Positions 29,870-38,907 of a stretch of 64,000 nt of DNA are shown here, piece by piece (the stretch's first letter is position 1; each line of letters starts with the position of its first letter). Source of the DNA: Diploptera punctata (taxonomy: Eukaryota > Arthropoda > Insecta > Blattodea > Blaberidae); assembly GCA_030220185.1 (NCBI GenBank), contig JASPKZ010007538.1, positions 365,501 to 429,500 of the forward strand. The letters run 5' to 3'. The notes below the pieces were generated by a model. The model was not told the DNA's origin and did no database searches. It was given only the letters and a program-made list of their open reading frames with translations. The position numbers and the translations under genes were made by a program.

Positions 29870-30325
29870 AAGATCCCAAGAGGCCCCAACTTGAAGGTGA
29901 AGAGAGTAGATTTGACTGAGTTAGACCCTCTGGACTTCACCGAAATTCACCCCAGAGGTTCAATGAGGGTTTTTGACCAGATTAAAGATCCGGAAATCCC
30001 AATTAGCCTCTGCCCCCTTATAAACTCATTAAACATGAAAGATCCTGGGTTCAAACCCCAGTCTGAGCATATAATTTTTTTGTTCAAATATGTAAATATA
30101 ATTATAATTGGCAATCTCAATTCAGGATCCCATAAAAGCCCCCCCCCCTAAAAAAAATTTTGGATCCCACCTCCAAAAAAAAAATTGGTTCTCTAGAAAC
30201 CCATTAACGATTAAAATTAATATATATCTTGTTAAACTATTTTTTTGGGGTACAGGAGGATGATGAAGTTTTGCATAATTGAGGACGACTGAGATATCAA
30301 GTAGACTTGAAAATACAATAGGAAA
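29870..30325. other. Unassigned intron with SINE D remnant
   Basis: Between 30040 and 30080 is the 3' half of a SINE D tRNA-like module (CCTGGGTTCAAACCCCAGTCTGAGC). The remainder includes a C-run and A-run near 30140-30185 and no gene. Confidence 0.45.
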
Positions 30326-30329
30326 TAAC

Positions 30330-30525
30330 ATGACATTTTACTTAATAATAACAGGAAATGAGATGCGATTTATGCGCCGTACAGCAGGCTACACAAAGTG
30401 GGACCATAAAAGAAATGAGGAAAATATGGAAGAGTTGGATGTCGGACCCATTCTCCAACATATACAAAACTACCAGAACAACTGGAAAGCCCATCTCATA
30501 GAATTCCAAAAGCCATCCTTTATCA
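30330..30525 (+). pseudogene. LINE C-terminal fragment
   Basis: + frame: MRFMRRTAGYTKWDHKRNEE and ILQHIQNYQNNWKAH, a conserved late LINE segment near the end of RT-type ORF2 proteins. Truncated at both ends. Confidence 0.6.
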
Positions 30526-30564
30526 CTGCCCCCAGGGCAAAAGATAGCTGGGATAATGTTTAGT

Positions 30565-31350
30565 GATTCCAGGCTTTGTGGCCGTGGTCCATTACTTATC
30601 GTTCCTACCAGATGTTTCTCCCTCAGCTGTGGAGGACATCTTCAGTGGCGAGTACTTCTAGGTGTTGTTTCCTGGTCAGAGGCTCGACTGTGAATGAGCG
30701 GTGGACTACTGGGAGCCGTAATTGATACTAGTGGTAGATGCAGGGTGGCTGGATATGGTTACTGTTGGTTGGTTAGTCGTCATCAATCTAGGGGCTGATT
30801 GGTTCTGAGCTGTCTCCTTGTTATTGATTGTGTTAATGCATCTATTATCTAATGTATGATGCCAGGCTTTAGCCAATTTGATTCCTTCTTCTTTTCTATT
30901 GAAATTTTCCTTATGTTTGTAAATTTCTTTAGCCTCTCGGTAAAGTCTAGGAAAATAATAGGACATTGTGGCTAAAACTTGTGTATCTTCAAACAGAATC
31001 TGATGTCCATTTATAATGCATGTTCTGCTACAGCTGATTTATCCATTTCTCCTTGTCTGCAGTTCCTTTTGTGTTCTGATAAACGGTCCATACTTCTTTT
31101 TTGTGGTTCCTATGTATGATTTTCCACATGAACATGGAAGTCGATATACGCTGCAAGTGGAGAGAGGTGGCCGAGAATCGTTTGCTGAGCGAAGGTAGTT
31201 TTCTATTTTTCTAGTGGGTCTGTAAACTGTTTTTATGTTGTGTTTTTTGTAGGAGTTTTCCGATACATTTCTAATCTGAAGAGAGCTACTGCTGTTTTTC
31301 TTAGGGAATTGCTTTATTGTATCAGCATATTTTGCTATAAAAATCAAATT
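30565..31350 (-). pseudogene. Second Penelope lineage, GIY-YIG endonuclease and C-terminus
   Basis: Minus frame 31347-31039 holds GVYRLPCSCGKSYIGTTKK-like residues (VYRLPCSCGKSYIGTTKKKY): a GIY-YIG site with Cys residues, clearly different from the first lineage. A second frame (30966-30706) gives the C-terminus with a Ser/Thr-rich end. Downstream on the same strand is a hammerhead (30608-30648). It is truncated upstream at about 31350. Confidence 0.8.
30608..30648 (-). ncRNA. Hammerhead ribozyme of the second Penelope lineage
   Basis: Minus strand: CCA, CUGAAGA (30645-30639), stem II U.UCCUC/GAGGGA with one unpaired G, GAAA (30618-30615), then ACAU (ACGU in the copy at 38867), C17, UGG. Stem I is CCA/UGG. 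Stem III is damaged here by G-to-A. It lies 3' of the endonuclease, as in the first lineage. Confidence 0.6.
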
Positions 31351-31354
31351 AATC

Positions 31355-31690
31355 GTAAAATCTTCTTACCTCTTACATCTATGTTCTTTAACACAGGACT
31401 CTAGTATTGGGAAACCTCATTCCCATCGTCAGCTGTTGTCACAACTATATTTCGTTATGTCTGTTAGACATATGTTTCAAGACATATTTGTCCCATCTTC
31501 AGTAGTTATAGACTGATTTCTCGCAAGTTGTTGGTCCTGGAGAATTATGAATTTTAAAACCCTAATTAGCAAGTTCTTTGGACGAGCAGGAGTCGATATC
31601 CATGGCTGACAACTTGGGAAATATCAGTCTGTAACTATTGAAGATGAGGCAAACATGTCTAACAGAAACAATGATATGAGGTAAGAAATA
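31355..31690 (-). pseudogene. Decayed Penelope ends
   Basis: The left arm contains, on the minus strand, ACAG-CUGACGA (31442-31436), stem II UGGGAA/UUCCCA, then AUAC in place of GAAA, and CUGU able to pair with ACAG. The right part has NFKTLISKFFGRAG-like codons (about 31547), the PLE C-terminus, and a family terminus ATGATATGAGGTAAGAAAT. Confidence 0.6.
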
Positions 31691-31818
31691 CAGAGACCAA
31701 ACTTATTCTCAAATTCATGTTTTATAATTTTAACTTTGTAACCTCTACAGTGGTTCAAAATTACTTTAAAACTGTAATTTGAAGTTTCTGAAATATTGCT
31801 TCTGTTAATATGTTCTAG

Positions 31819-31873
31819 GCATCTGAAGATGAGAAACTGAGGCTTCAAAACTTGAACGAGATGCACGAAAAGG
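31819..31873 (+). CDS. Host gene exon 5 of window
   Basis: The acceptor TATGTTCTAG ends at 31818 and the donor GTGAGT starts at 31874. The exon is 55 nt and ends after one base of a codon: ASEDEKLRLQNLNEMHEK plus G. The next exon completes GAA. The small exon preserves the coiled-coil reading frame. Confidence 0.8.
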
Positions 31874-31918
31874 GTGAGTTGCTTGTTTTAATTTTCTTTT
31901 TCTCTTCTTCCTTTTCTT

Positions 31919-31919
31919 C

Positions 31920-31970
<51 letters not shown>
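31919..31970. repeat. (CT)n microsatellite
   Basis: About 22 CT units followed by a T-run, 45 bases downstream of an exon donor. Confidence 0.9.
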
Positions 31971-31973
<3 letters not shown>

Positions 31974-31984
31974 TATGGGAAGTA

Positions 31985-32335
31985 TGCCCCACTAGCTCAT
32001 GTGGTAACATGCCTGCTTCCTGACTAGTGAGTCTGGGTTTGATACCTAGTTGGATTGGACATTTTAATTTTAGAGTTAAGAGAGGTTCATTAAAAAGCAC
32101 TGTATTTTCCAGTTCTCCCCTCCCAGTCAAATAACACAACACATGGAACAGGAAGTGGCAACATGGTAAGAGAAAGAAGAGAATGGACAGTACATTCCTA
32201 GCATATTTTCCACGTGCAGATTTAACTTGGACAAGTAATGCTCCTGGATTGCCTAAGTAGCACAATAGTTAGTGCATCAGCACATAAAGCTGGAGATCTT
32301 GGGTTCAGTTCCTAATCCAGTAACTAATGTTGGTT
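31985..32335 (+). repeat. tRNA-like SINE H and a second tRNA-like unit
   Basis: GCCCCACTAGCTCATGTGGT and GGGTTTGATACC at 31985-32055, and GCCTAAGTAGCACAATAGTT with GGGTTCAGTTCC at about 32251-32330, are A- and B-box pairs at tRNA spacing. Neither folds convincingly as a functional tRNA. Confidence 0.45.
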
Positions 32336-32349
32336 TTGCTATGTATTAA

Positions 32350-32780
32350 ATATATGTAGGAAATAACACTATGAGTTTTATATTTTGACTCGCCTCATAT
32401 TTCTTGTTGTTGTCGTTTTTGATCATTTTTCTGGCAAATTTTGGTGTAATTTCCAATTCTGAACATCTGTTGATGAATTTTATATCGGCAGATCTTTTAT
32501 TTCCAATTAATTTTAATTTTAAATATCTTTTAATATCAATCTTAGTTTTCAAAAAAATTGTTAAATTCTTGAATTTTTGATACTGCTATCTTGTTAACAG
32601 TTGTTTATGCAGTTCGTTCTTGTTTGTTTTCCTTACGACTTGAATAGTCAACTTTATTAAATATATGTAGGAAATAACACTATGAGGTTCCTTTTAATTG
32701 TTAATGAGTTGTATATTTTGACTCACCACAAGAAATATGAGGTGAAGTCAAAATATACAACTCATTAATAATTTGTTATG
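32350..32780 (-). pseudogene. Penelope N-terminal fragment and family ends
   Basis: Two tail motifs (GGAAATAACACTATGAG at 32359 and 32668) flank a minus frame with NKRSADIKFINRCSELEITP, homologous to the N-terminal domain at 2074-2523. A short inverted pair, GAGTTGTATATTTTGACTCA and its complement, surrounds 32720-32770. Confidence 0.6.
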
Positions 32781-32818
32781 TATATTTTATTGAAATCTAA
32801 TTTGTAATTATTTTTTAG

Positions 32819-32963
32819 AAATCAGTGAATTAAGAGTGATGAAAGATGACCTGGACGATAAACTACACAGAGTTGAGAAAGCAGAAAAAGACATTTTGAA
32901 AAACATGATAACTGCTCAGAAACGTGCTGAGGGATTAGAAAAAGAGAAACAAGATGTTCAAAT
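32819..32963 (+). CDS. Host gene exon 6 of window: coiled coil
   Basis: The acceptor ATTATTTTTTAG ends at 32818 and the donor GTAAGT starts at 32964. The exon is 145 nt, enters in phase 1 and leaves in phase 2: EISELRVMKDDLDDKLHRVE and on to EGLEKEKQDVQ. Frame agreement with exons 5 and 7 supports all three. Confidence 0.85.
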
Positions 32964-33299
32964 GTAAGTAAAATTTATTTACTGGGATGATTGTTCATCT
33001 AACACATCCGGATGTGAGACTAGCACTCCCAGTTCTTACATGAAATTTTGAAAACATAACTGCAGAAGTGGGTCTCAAAGAATTCTTTACATAAAAAATA
33101 ACATACCTTTGCAGGATAATAATTAAAGCTCACTGAAATATGGCTCAACACCATAGAATCTGATGGTCTGTCCTTTGAAGAGTAGTTTAATTACAAATTA
33201 TATTTTGTTTATAAAAATATATTACATATGGGACAGTATCTATAATTTTTTATCTGTTCTATTGTTTCTAGATGTAGGTATTGATAGACTGAATTTGTT

Positions 33300-34440
33300 T
33301 GCAGTTTGATTTAACTTGTGCCGCAAATGGGAGTCAATGACCAGTTTCGATGAATTTTGTTTTACAGTCAATGACAGTCGTGTTTCATCTCGCTATTTAT
33401 CGAATTCTGTTTACCAAAATAAAGAAAGCTCCTCCTATTTAATATTCTGAAGAGGTTAAAGCATTATTTTTGCAGTGACTGACTCTCCGACAAATACATT
33501 GAATATAGCAAATAGTGAACAGATTCCTTCAAACTACACATTTGATAATTGCATGTTCAATAATTGTGTTTTTAAATAATGATTTTATTGAATTGTTCCC
33601 TAAAAAATAAATTAATAACCTATAATGTTGGTTATAATAATATACAGTTTGATGTATTTCATTTTTTCTCTGCTAGAGTTCATTCTTACAATATTGCAAT
33701 CCTATTTGGCAATAAATAATGTGATACGTTGCAGTGGATGAACAAATGAAACATTAATTGAATGTGGGGCCAATAGAGTAAAGGTAAAGGAAGGATTCTT
33801 GCTTGGATGGGAATGAAGCCTGGATTAGCTCAGTGGTCTGAGCATTAGCACGGAAAGCTAAAGGTTCGGGGTTCGATTCCCGGTTTAGGCAAAAAATTTT
33901 CTCTTTACCATTGATTTACAATAATTTAATTGTGTTTATTAATTTACTTATTTCTATCATAGTAATAGCTTTAGCTTCCCAATATTAATTATATAAATAA
34001 TGCTATAGCTGTGTGGAGTCCCTTCATGTCTTCTTCAGGTAGAAGCCATTCATTGTGTATTTGTGAATGACGATTCATGCAATTGAAAGAGTAAAGGTAA
34101 AGGAAGGATTTTTGCTTGGATGGGAATGAAGCCTGGATTAGCTCAGTGGTCTGAGCATTAGCACGGAAAGCTAAAGGTTCGGGGTTTGATTCCCGGTTCA
34201 GGCAAAAATTGTTCTCTTTACCATTGATTTAAAATGAAACATTTCTCATTCATTTTCAAGCATCACTGTTTACATTAAGTATATAAATAATGATTTTTTA
34301 GTAAACAGCTTCATTTTATTTGTTGAATATCCTAGCAAATGGCACTCTTGATTTCCAAATCCTCTAGATAAATTCACTCCTCACTTTGTGATTCATGAAT
34401 TTATCGATGATTTGAAAATCGCTCGTGGTATTACTTATGA
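33300..34440 (+). repeat. Unnamed dispersed repeat R, copy 2, with SINE insertion
   Basis: Parallel to 28775-29490, but interrupted at 33756 by a SINE B pair flanked by a 12-bp duplication. Confidence 0.6.
33756..34231 (+). repeat. SINE B tandem dimer with target duplication
   Basis: AAATGAAACATT is found at 33744-33755 and 34232-34243. Inside are two direct tRNA-like modules (33818-33890, 34131-34203), each 73 nt with acceptor GCCTGGA pairing TTTAGGC or TTCAGGC, A-box TTAGCTCAGTGG, B-box GGTTCGATTCC and anticodon loop CACGGAAA-like (GGA). A CTTTAGCTTCCCAATATTAA segment separates them. Confidence 0.8.
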
Positions 34441-34511
34441 AAAACAATTTTGTATTGGGTATTATGGTATAATTAAAACATGTTTATATATATATATATA
34501 TATATATATCT

Positions 34512-34645
34512 TAATATTTAATTTTAGGAAGTTATATTTTGAGGTTCAGTCTGGGAAAGCTGACGATAAAACAGAATTGTTTTGAAACATGTCCAAGAAG
34601 AAATCAACATTAATATTGAGGTAAGATGTCCAGACCAAAAATAAT
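34512..34645 (+). mobile_element. Penelope-family half unit with hammerhead core, inserted in (TA)n
   Basis: It has the tail TTAGGAAGTTATATTTTGAG at the left, then a single arm: CTGACGA 34560-34566, stem II AAAAC/GTTTT, GAAA 34584-34587, ACATGT, C17 34593, ending TATTGAGGTAAGATGTCCAG. It ends about 30 bases before the acceptor of the next exon. Confidence 0.7.
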
Positions 34646-34678
34646 ATATATATATATATATATCTTCTTTTTTTTCAG

Positions 34679-34841
34679 GAAAGCTCAGAATAAAGTAGCA
34701 GAAATGGAAGTAAAACTACAATCCTACACAGACACGGCTGAGCTAGTTAAATGTCTCAAGCAAGAAATAGAAACTAAATCACGAAAATTTCATGAACTTG
34801 AAATTGAAATAGAAGTCCTCAGGAAATCTCTAGAAACAAAG
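34679..34841 (+). CDS. Host gene exon 7 of window: coiled coil
   Basis: The acceptor TTTTTTTCAG ends at 34678 and the donor GTAAAA starts at 34842. The exon is 163 nt, phase 2 to 0: M (split), KAQNKVAEMEVKLQSYTDTA, then ELVKCLKQEIETKSRKFHEL and on. It is strong coiled coil. A (TA)n tract and a PLE fragment abut its polypyrimidine tract. Confidence 0.85.
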
Positions 34842-35341
34842 GTAAAACAGATTTTTTAAGTTAAAATAAATTCTTTATCACAGTTCATCTCATATCCAGT
34901 CTTCTAATTAGACAGGTTTCAGAACCTTTGGCTCCATCTTTATTAATTATTTAAATTAGATTTTTTAAATTTGGTTTATGCTTTTAATCATAAGAAGTGT
35001 AACATAACTACATGAACAAGCTTCTAGGTATGGTAAGTCATGTAGAGTTACTTTTTGTTAAGGATACTCCCAATGAGTATGTTCTATGCATATTAAATTA
35101 ACGTTGGGAAGTAAACATTGAGGTATTATCATTTAAATTCGTCGGAGAACATTTTTTGAAAACTCACCTCATACATTTTGTGTTTTTCACAAAACCGCAA
35201 TTTGAAATGTAATCACGACCATCTTCAGCCACAACTCTGACTGATAAAATTCTTCGGCTTGAAATGCATAGAGAATTTAAAAAAAATTTCACAAATACAA
35301 TATTACTTTGGCACTACATAAATTTAGTATGGGTAATCTTC

Positions 35342-35694
35342 TAAGTATTATATTTGAACAGAAAAATATTCGCCTAGACTGGGGTTTGAACCCTGGACCT
35401 TTGACTCTCTATGTCAATGCTATTCCAAGATGAGCTACCTAGGCCTCCAATCTAAACGCGTATGTTTCTCTTCTACATACTTAACTCCCTAACCCCAAAT
35501 GCTACGAGCCATTGCTACAATTTCTGCAAATGGTGGCTTCTTTATTAGGAAGACATTTTATTGGGAATTTAAACATAACTTATAAAGCCAGTAGTGCTTC
35601 TTTCAATGTTAATATTTGTTTTTAAACATCTCAATGATGGACAAATTATATTTGAAAAGAAAAATATATGCCTAGACTAATAAAAAACTGTTGT
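35342..35694 (-). repeat. SINE C inserted in the Penelope element
   Basis: The tRNA-like module at 35372-35444 (minus) has acceptor GCCTAGG and loop ATAGAGA (AGA). The body contains AATGGTGGCTTCTTTATTAG and ends AATATATGCCTAGACT. It separates PLE codons at 35341 and 35695. Confidence 0.7.
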
Positions 35695-36494
35695 CCCAGA
35701 CAGTAAGAAATCTGGAATTTACCAAATAAATTGTAAAGATTGCAATACAGTACTAAAAGGAATTTGGAAACTCATACCAAAGAACATTTAAGAAATGTTG
35801 AAAATTGTGTAATTGAAAAATCTGCAATTGCTGCAAAGAGCAATTCCATATGTGACTGACTGACTGACATTTACAATACATTTTTTGCAGCAAAATGCTT
35901 GCATAAATATTACAATTGATTGAAATTGGGGGTGTTATCTATGTGATATGATAGAGGAAAAGTGCATGATTAAGATTGTACAAAAATTACAATTTCTGAC
36001 GAAAAACAATGTTATTTATTATCTATCAAAGTATGTATGACTGACTGACATAAATGTCAACTCATCATGCATCTTAGCATGTTCATCTAAATCATTCTCT
36101 GAAATGTGATTCCTAATTAAATTTTCCAAAATACCGTTTGGAGGGCACATTTCAAGTTACATTTTAAATAAAAAATGAAACCTAAATCACAATTAATACT
36201 GAAGTTATTACCTAATTTGTGATGTGTGACTCACTGACATGTCTGAATTTTAAAATGCAAATATTACAAAAATGTAACAAAATACTATAAAACTTGATAA
36301 ATAGTTTCGGTAACAGAGATTATTAAAGAACTGGAAACACTTTATCAGTTCCACGAAAATAGTTAAATTTAATTTTGCTGTAAAATAATTTAATTTAATT
36401 AACATACCATGTACCATTTTAAATTATATAAAATAAGAAAAATATTTAATAACAAAGTGCCTTCTCTCTGTTGTTGAATATACTTACTATAATT

Positions 36495-36538
<44 letters not shown>

Positions 36539-37215
36539 CAATATTTACGTGATGCAGGATTAAATATTTTTTATTTCTAGATACACATTCTTAATACGTT
36601 AGTTATTTATCAGTGTGCGTGTACTTTCAAAACAAATTATTATAAATTGCAAGCTGCCCAATTGCTGATGTAGTGAATTCTATTTTTAAACAGCGATAAA
36701 AATAAAACTCTAATTAGCCCGACACTGATGATTCACTTCATGACACGAATGTATAAGATTTGCTTATGCAGCTATTCACTCTCTAGTATTCGTCGTAATG
36801 TTGACTTGACCCATTAATAAAATTGTTTCCTGTTACGCATGAAGTCTCAATAGAGAGCATTGGTTCGAGTCCCCATGAGAGAATAAATTTTATCATGCAA
36901 TTTCGGCCACAATGGGACTGGTGCCCACCCAGAATCATGAAGAATTTGGGCAGCTACAATATTTAGCAGTTGTGGTCGAGAAAAAAGCTATAACTGCTGA
37001 AGTATCCAGTATGCTGACTACATGTCACCCTTTTATTGGTTAGATGATTGGCCACACCTGTGATTGATATACTTGGATGTGAGATCAGTAGCCAAGTGCT
37101 TTCTAGGCCTGTCATGTTATTCAGTTTTTTCTTTCTTTCTTTCTTTTTTTTAACATACGAACTTATGAATATGTTGTGCTTATTTTTTGTTTGACAGTTG
37201 TGCATATTCTATAAC

Positions 37216-37506
37216 CTACGAGTCCAACGCTTTCATGTTGTGTATGCAATGAATCTGTGTGATAGCTGCAAGATATTCAAATTGTTTTTCTAAAAATGTG
37301 TTTCCTTCTATATCATTTTGTGACTCCTCCTGAACAGTTATTGGGTTGGTTTTACAGTTCACATTACATAATTCTGCGCAATTTTGTATCTTCTTTCCTG
37401 ATTTTTCATACATCCGTGCCATCCTTTTTACTTGGCCGCCAATTGCATCTATAGCCCACTTCCCATGGTACGATTCAAAGAAGTTCCATTTTATATCAAA
37501 ATCCAA
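37216..37506 (-). pseudogene. Unidentified element protein fragment
   Basis: 96 codons: WNFFESYHGKWAIDAIGGQV KR... then a less conserved tail. The HGK..D.IGG.VKR pattern looks like a conserved catalytic or structural motif of mobile-element proteins I have seen in insects, but I cannot assign the family. Its upstream part is cut by the RTE element at 37534. Confidence 0.45.
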
Positions 37507-38511
37507 ATATTCAAGTAAGTAGTGTCACATTGCAAAACAAGAAATGGTTTGATGAGGAATGTGCCGACATTGTAAAGAAAAGAAAACTAGCAAAAATGAA
37601 ATGGTTACACCAGCCAAATGAGGTAAATTTACAGCAATTGGGTAGTATTAGACGGGAAACCACCAAGTTACTAAAGAGTAAAAAGAGGGAATATTTGAGA
37701 GAGAAGATTAATGATCTTGAAATGAATGCAAAAAATAGGAACATTAGAGAATTAATATCAGGGAATTAGTATAGAGAAGAAAGGGTTTCAGGCTAGAACA
37801 CACATAATTCGGAATGAAAATGGGGAAATGATTGCAGATTCCAAGAGTATATTAAATAGATGGAAACATTACTTTAGTCAGCTATTAAATGTACATACAG
37901 AACAGGACATTGAGGAGGATAATTTACAGACAGCAGAAATGCTAGTCGCAGAACCAAGTACATTAGAGGTTGAAATGTCGATTGAAAAATTGAAGATGTA
38001 TAAAGCATCAGGTTCAGATGAGATCTCGGCAGAACTGATAAAATCAGGGGGAGAAAAGAAAAATTGATGGACAAGATACGCTGGTTGCTTAGTATGATTT
38101 GGGAAAAAGAAGCTCTTCCAGATGAATGGAAAGAATCAATTATCGTACCAATTTATAAGAAAGGAGATAAAACTGATTGCAACAACTACAGGGGCATCTC
38201 ATTACTTTCAACTTCGTACAAAATTCTAACAAATATATTAGTAAGCAGACTTACTCCCTATATTGATGACATTCTAGGAGATCATCAATGTGCATTTAGA
38301 AGAAACAGGTCTACAACGTTAAATTATTGTAATCAAATGGTAAAGAGAAAAATTTTTATGCCTGAACCGGGAATCGAACCCCGAACCTTCACCTTCAGCT
38401 TTCCGTGCTGATGCTCTAACCATTGAGCTAATCCAGGCTTCCTTCCCATCCAAGCATAAATCCTTCCTTTACCTTACTGTCTTGGTCCCACATTCAAATG
38501 CTATGAATCAT

Positions 38512-38625
38512 TAAGGTAGAATATGTTTATCACTCACCTCACCTCACCTGACAATATGAGGTGAGTGATAAACATATTCTACCTTAATGAATATACCTCA
38601 TAGTGAGAATTCCTAAAATAAGTAG
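38512..38625 (-). mobile_element. 114-bp palindromic Penelope-family insertion with target duplication
   Basis: CTATGAATCAT is at 38501-38511 and 38626-38636. The arms TAAGGTAGAATATGTTTATC ACTCACCTC pair around CACCTGACAATATG; the tail ATACCTCATAGTGAGAATTC is on the right. No ribozyme core. Confidence 0.85.
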
Positions 38626-38759
38626 CTATGAATCATCATTCACAAATGCACAATGAATGGCTTCTACCTGAAGAAGACATGAAGGGACTCCACATATCTA
38701 TAGCATTGGTAGTAAAAGATTCCGGGCTATGTGGCCGTGGTCTATAACTGGCATTTCTT

Positions 38760-38800
38760 CCAGACGTTTCTCCCTCAACTGCGGAGGGCATCTTCAGTGG
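38760..38800 (-). ncRNA. Hammerhead ribozyme, intact core (lineage 2, left arm)
   Basis: Minus strand: CCA, CUGAAGA (38797-38791), stem II CCCUC/GAGGG closed by U-A with one unpaired base, GAAA (38770-38767), ACGU stem III, C17, UGG pairing with CCA. Confidence 0.75.
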
Positions 38801-38866
38801 CGAGCGCTAGAAGCTGTTGTTTCCCTGTCGTAGACTCGACTGCAAAACAACAGCTTCTAGCGCTCG

Positions 38867-38907
38867 CCACTGAAGATACCCTCCGCAGTTGAGGGAGAAA
38901 CGTCTGG
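38867..38907 (+). ncRNA. Hammerhead ribozyme, intact core (lineage 2, right arm)
   Basis: CCA 38867-38869, CUGAAGA 38870-38876, stem II CCCUC/GAGGG, GAAA 38897-38900, stem III ACGU (no loop; needs a partner molecule), U16.1 38903, C17 38904, UGG 38905-38907. Cleavage would follow 38904. Confidence 0.78.

Noticed and set aside
30121..30331. Short minus frame rich in Phe/Gly near the C-run
   Set aside because: Low-complexity C- and A-runs create it; no conservation is visible.
31919..32000. CRISPR-like or regulatory short repeats at the CT tract
   Set aside because: Simple dinucleotide repeat in a eukaryotic intron; no spacers.
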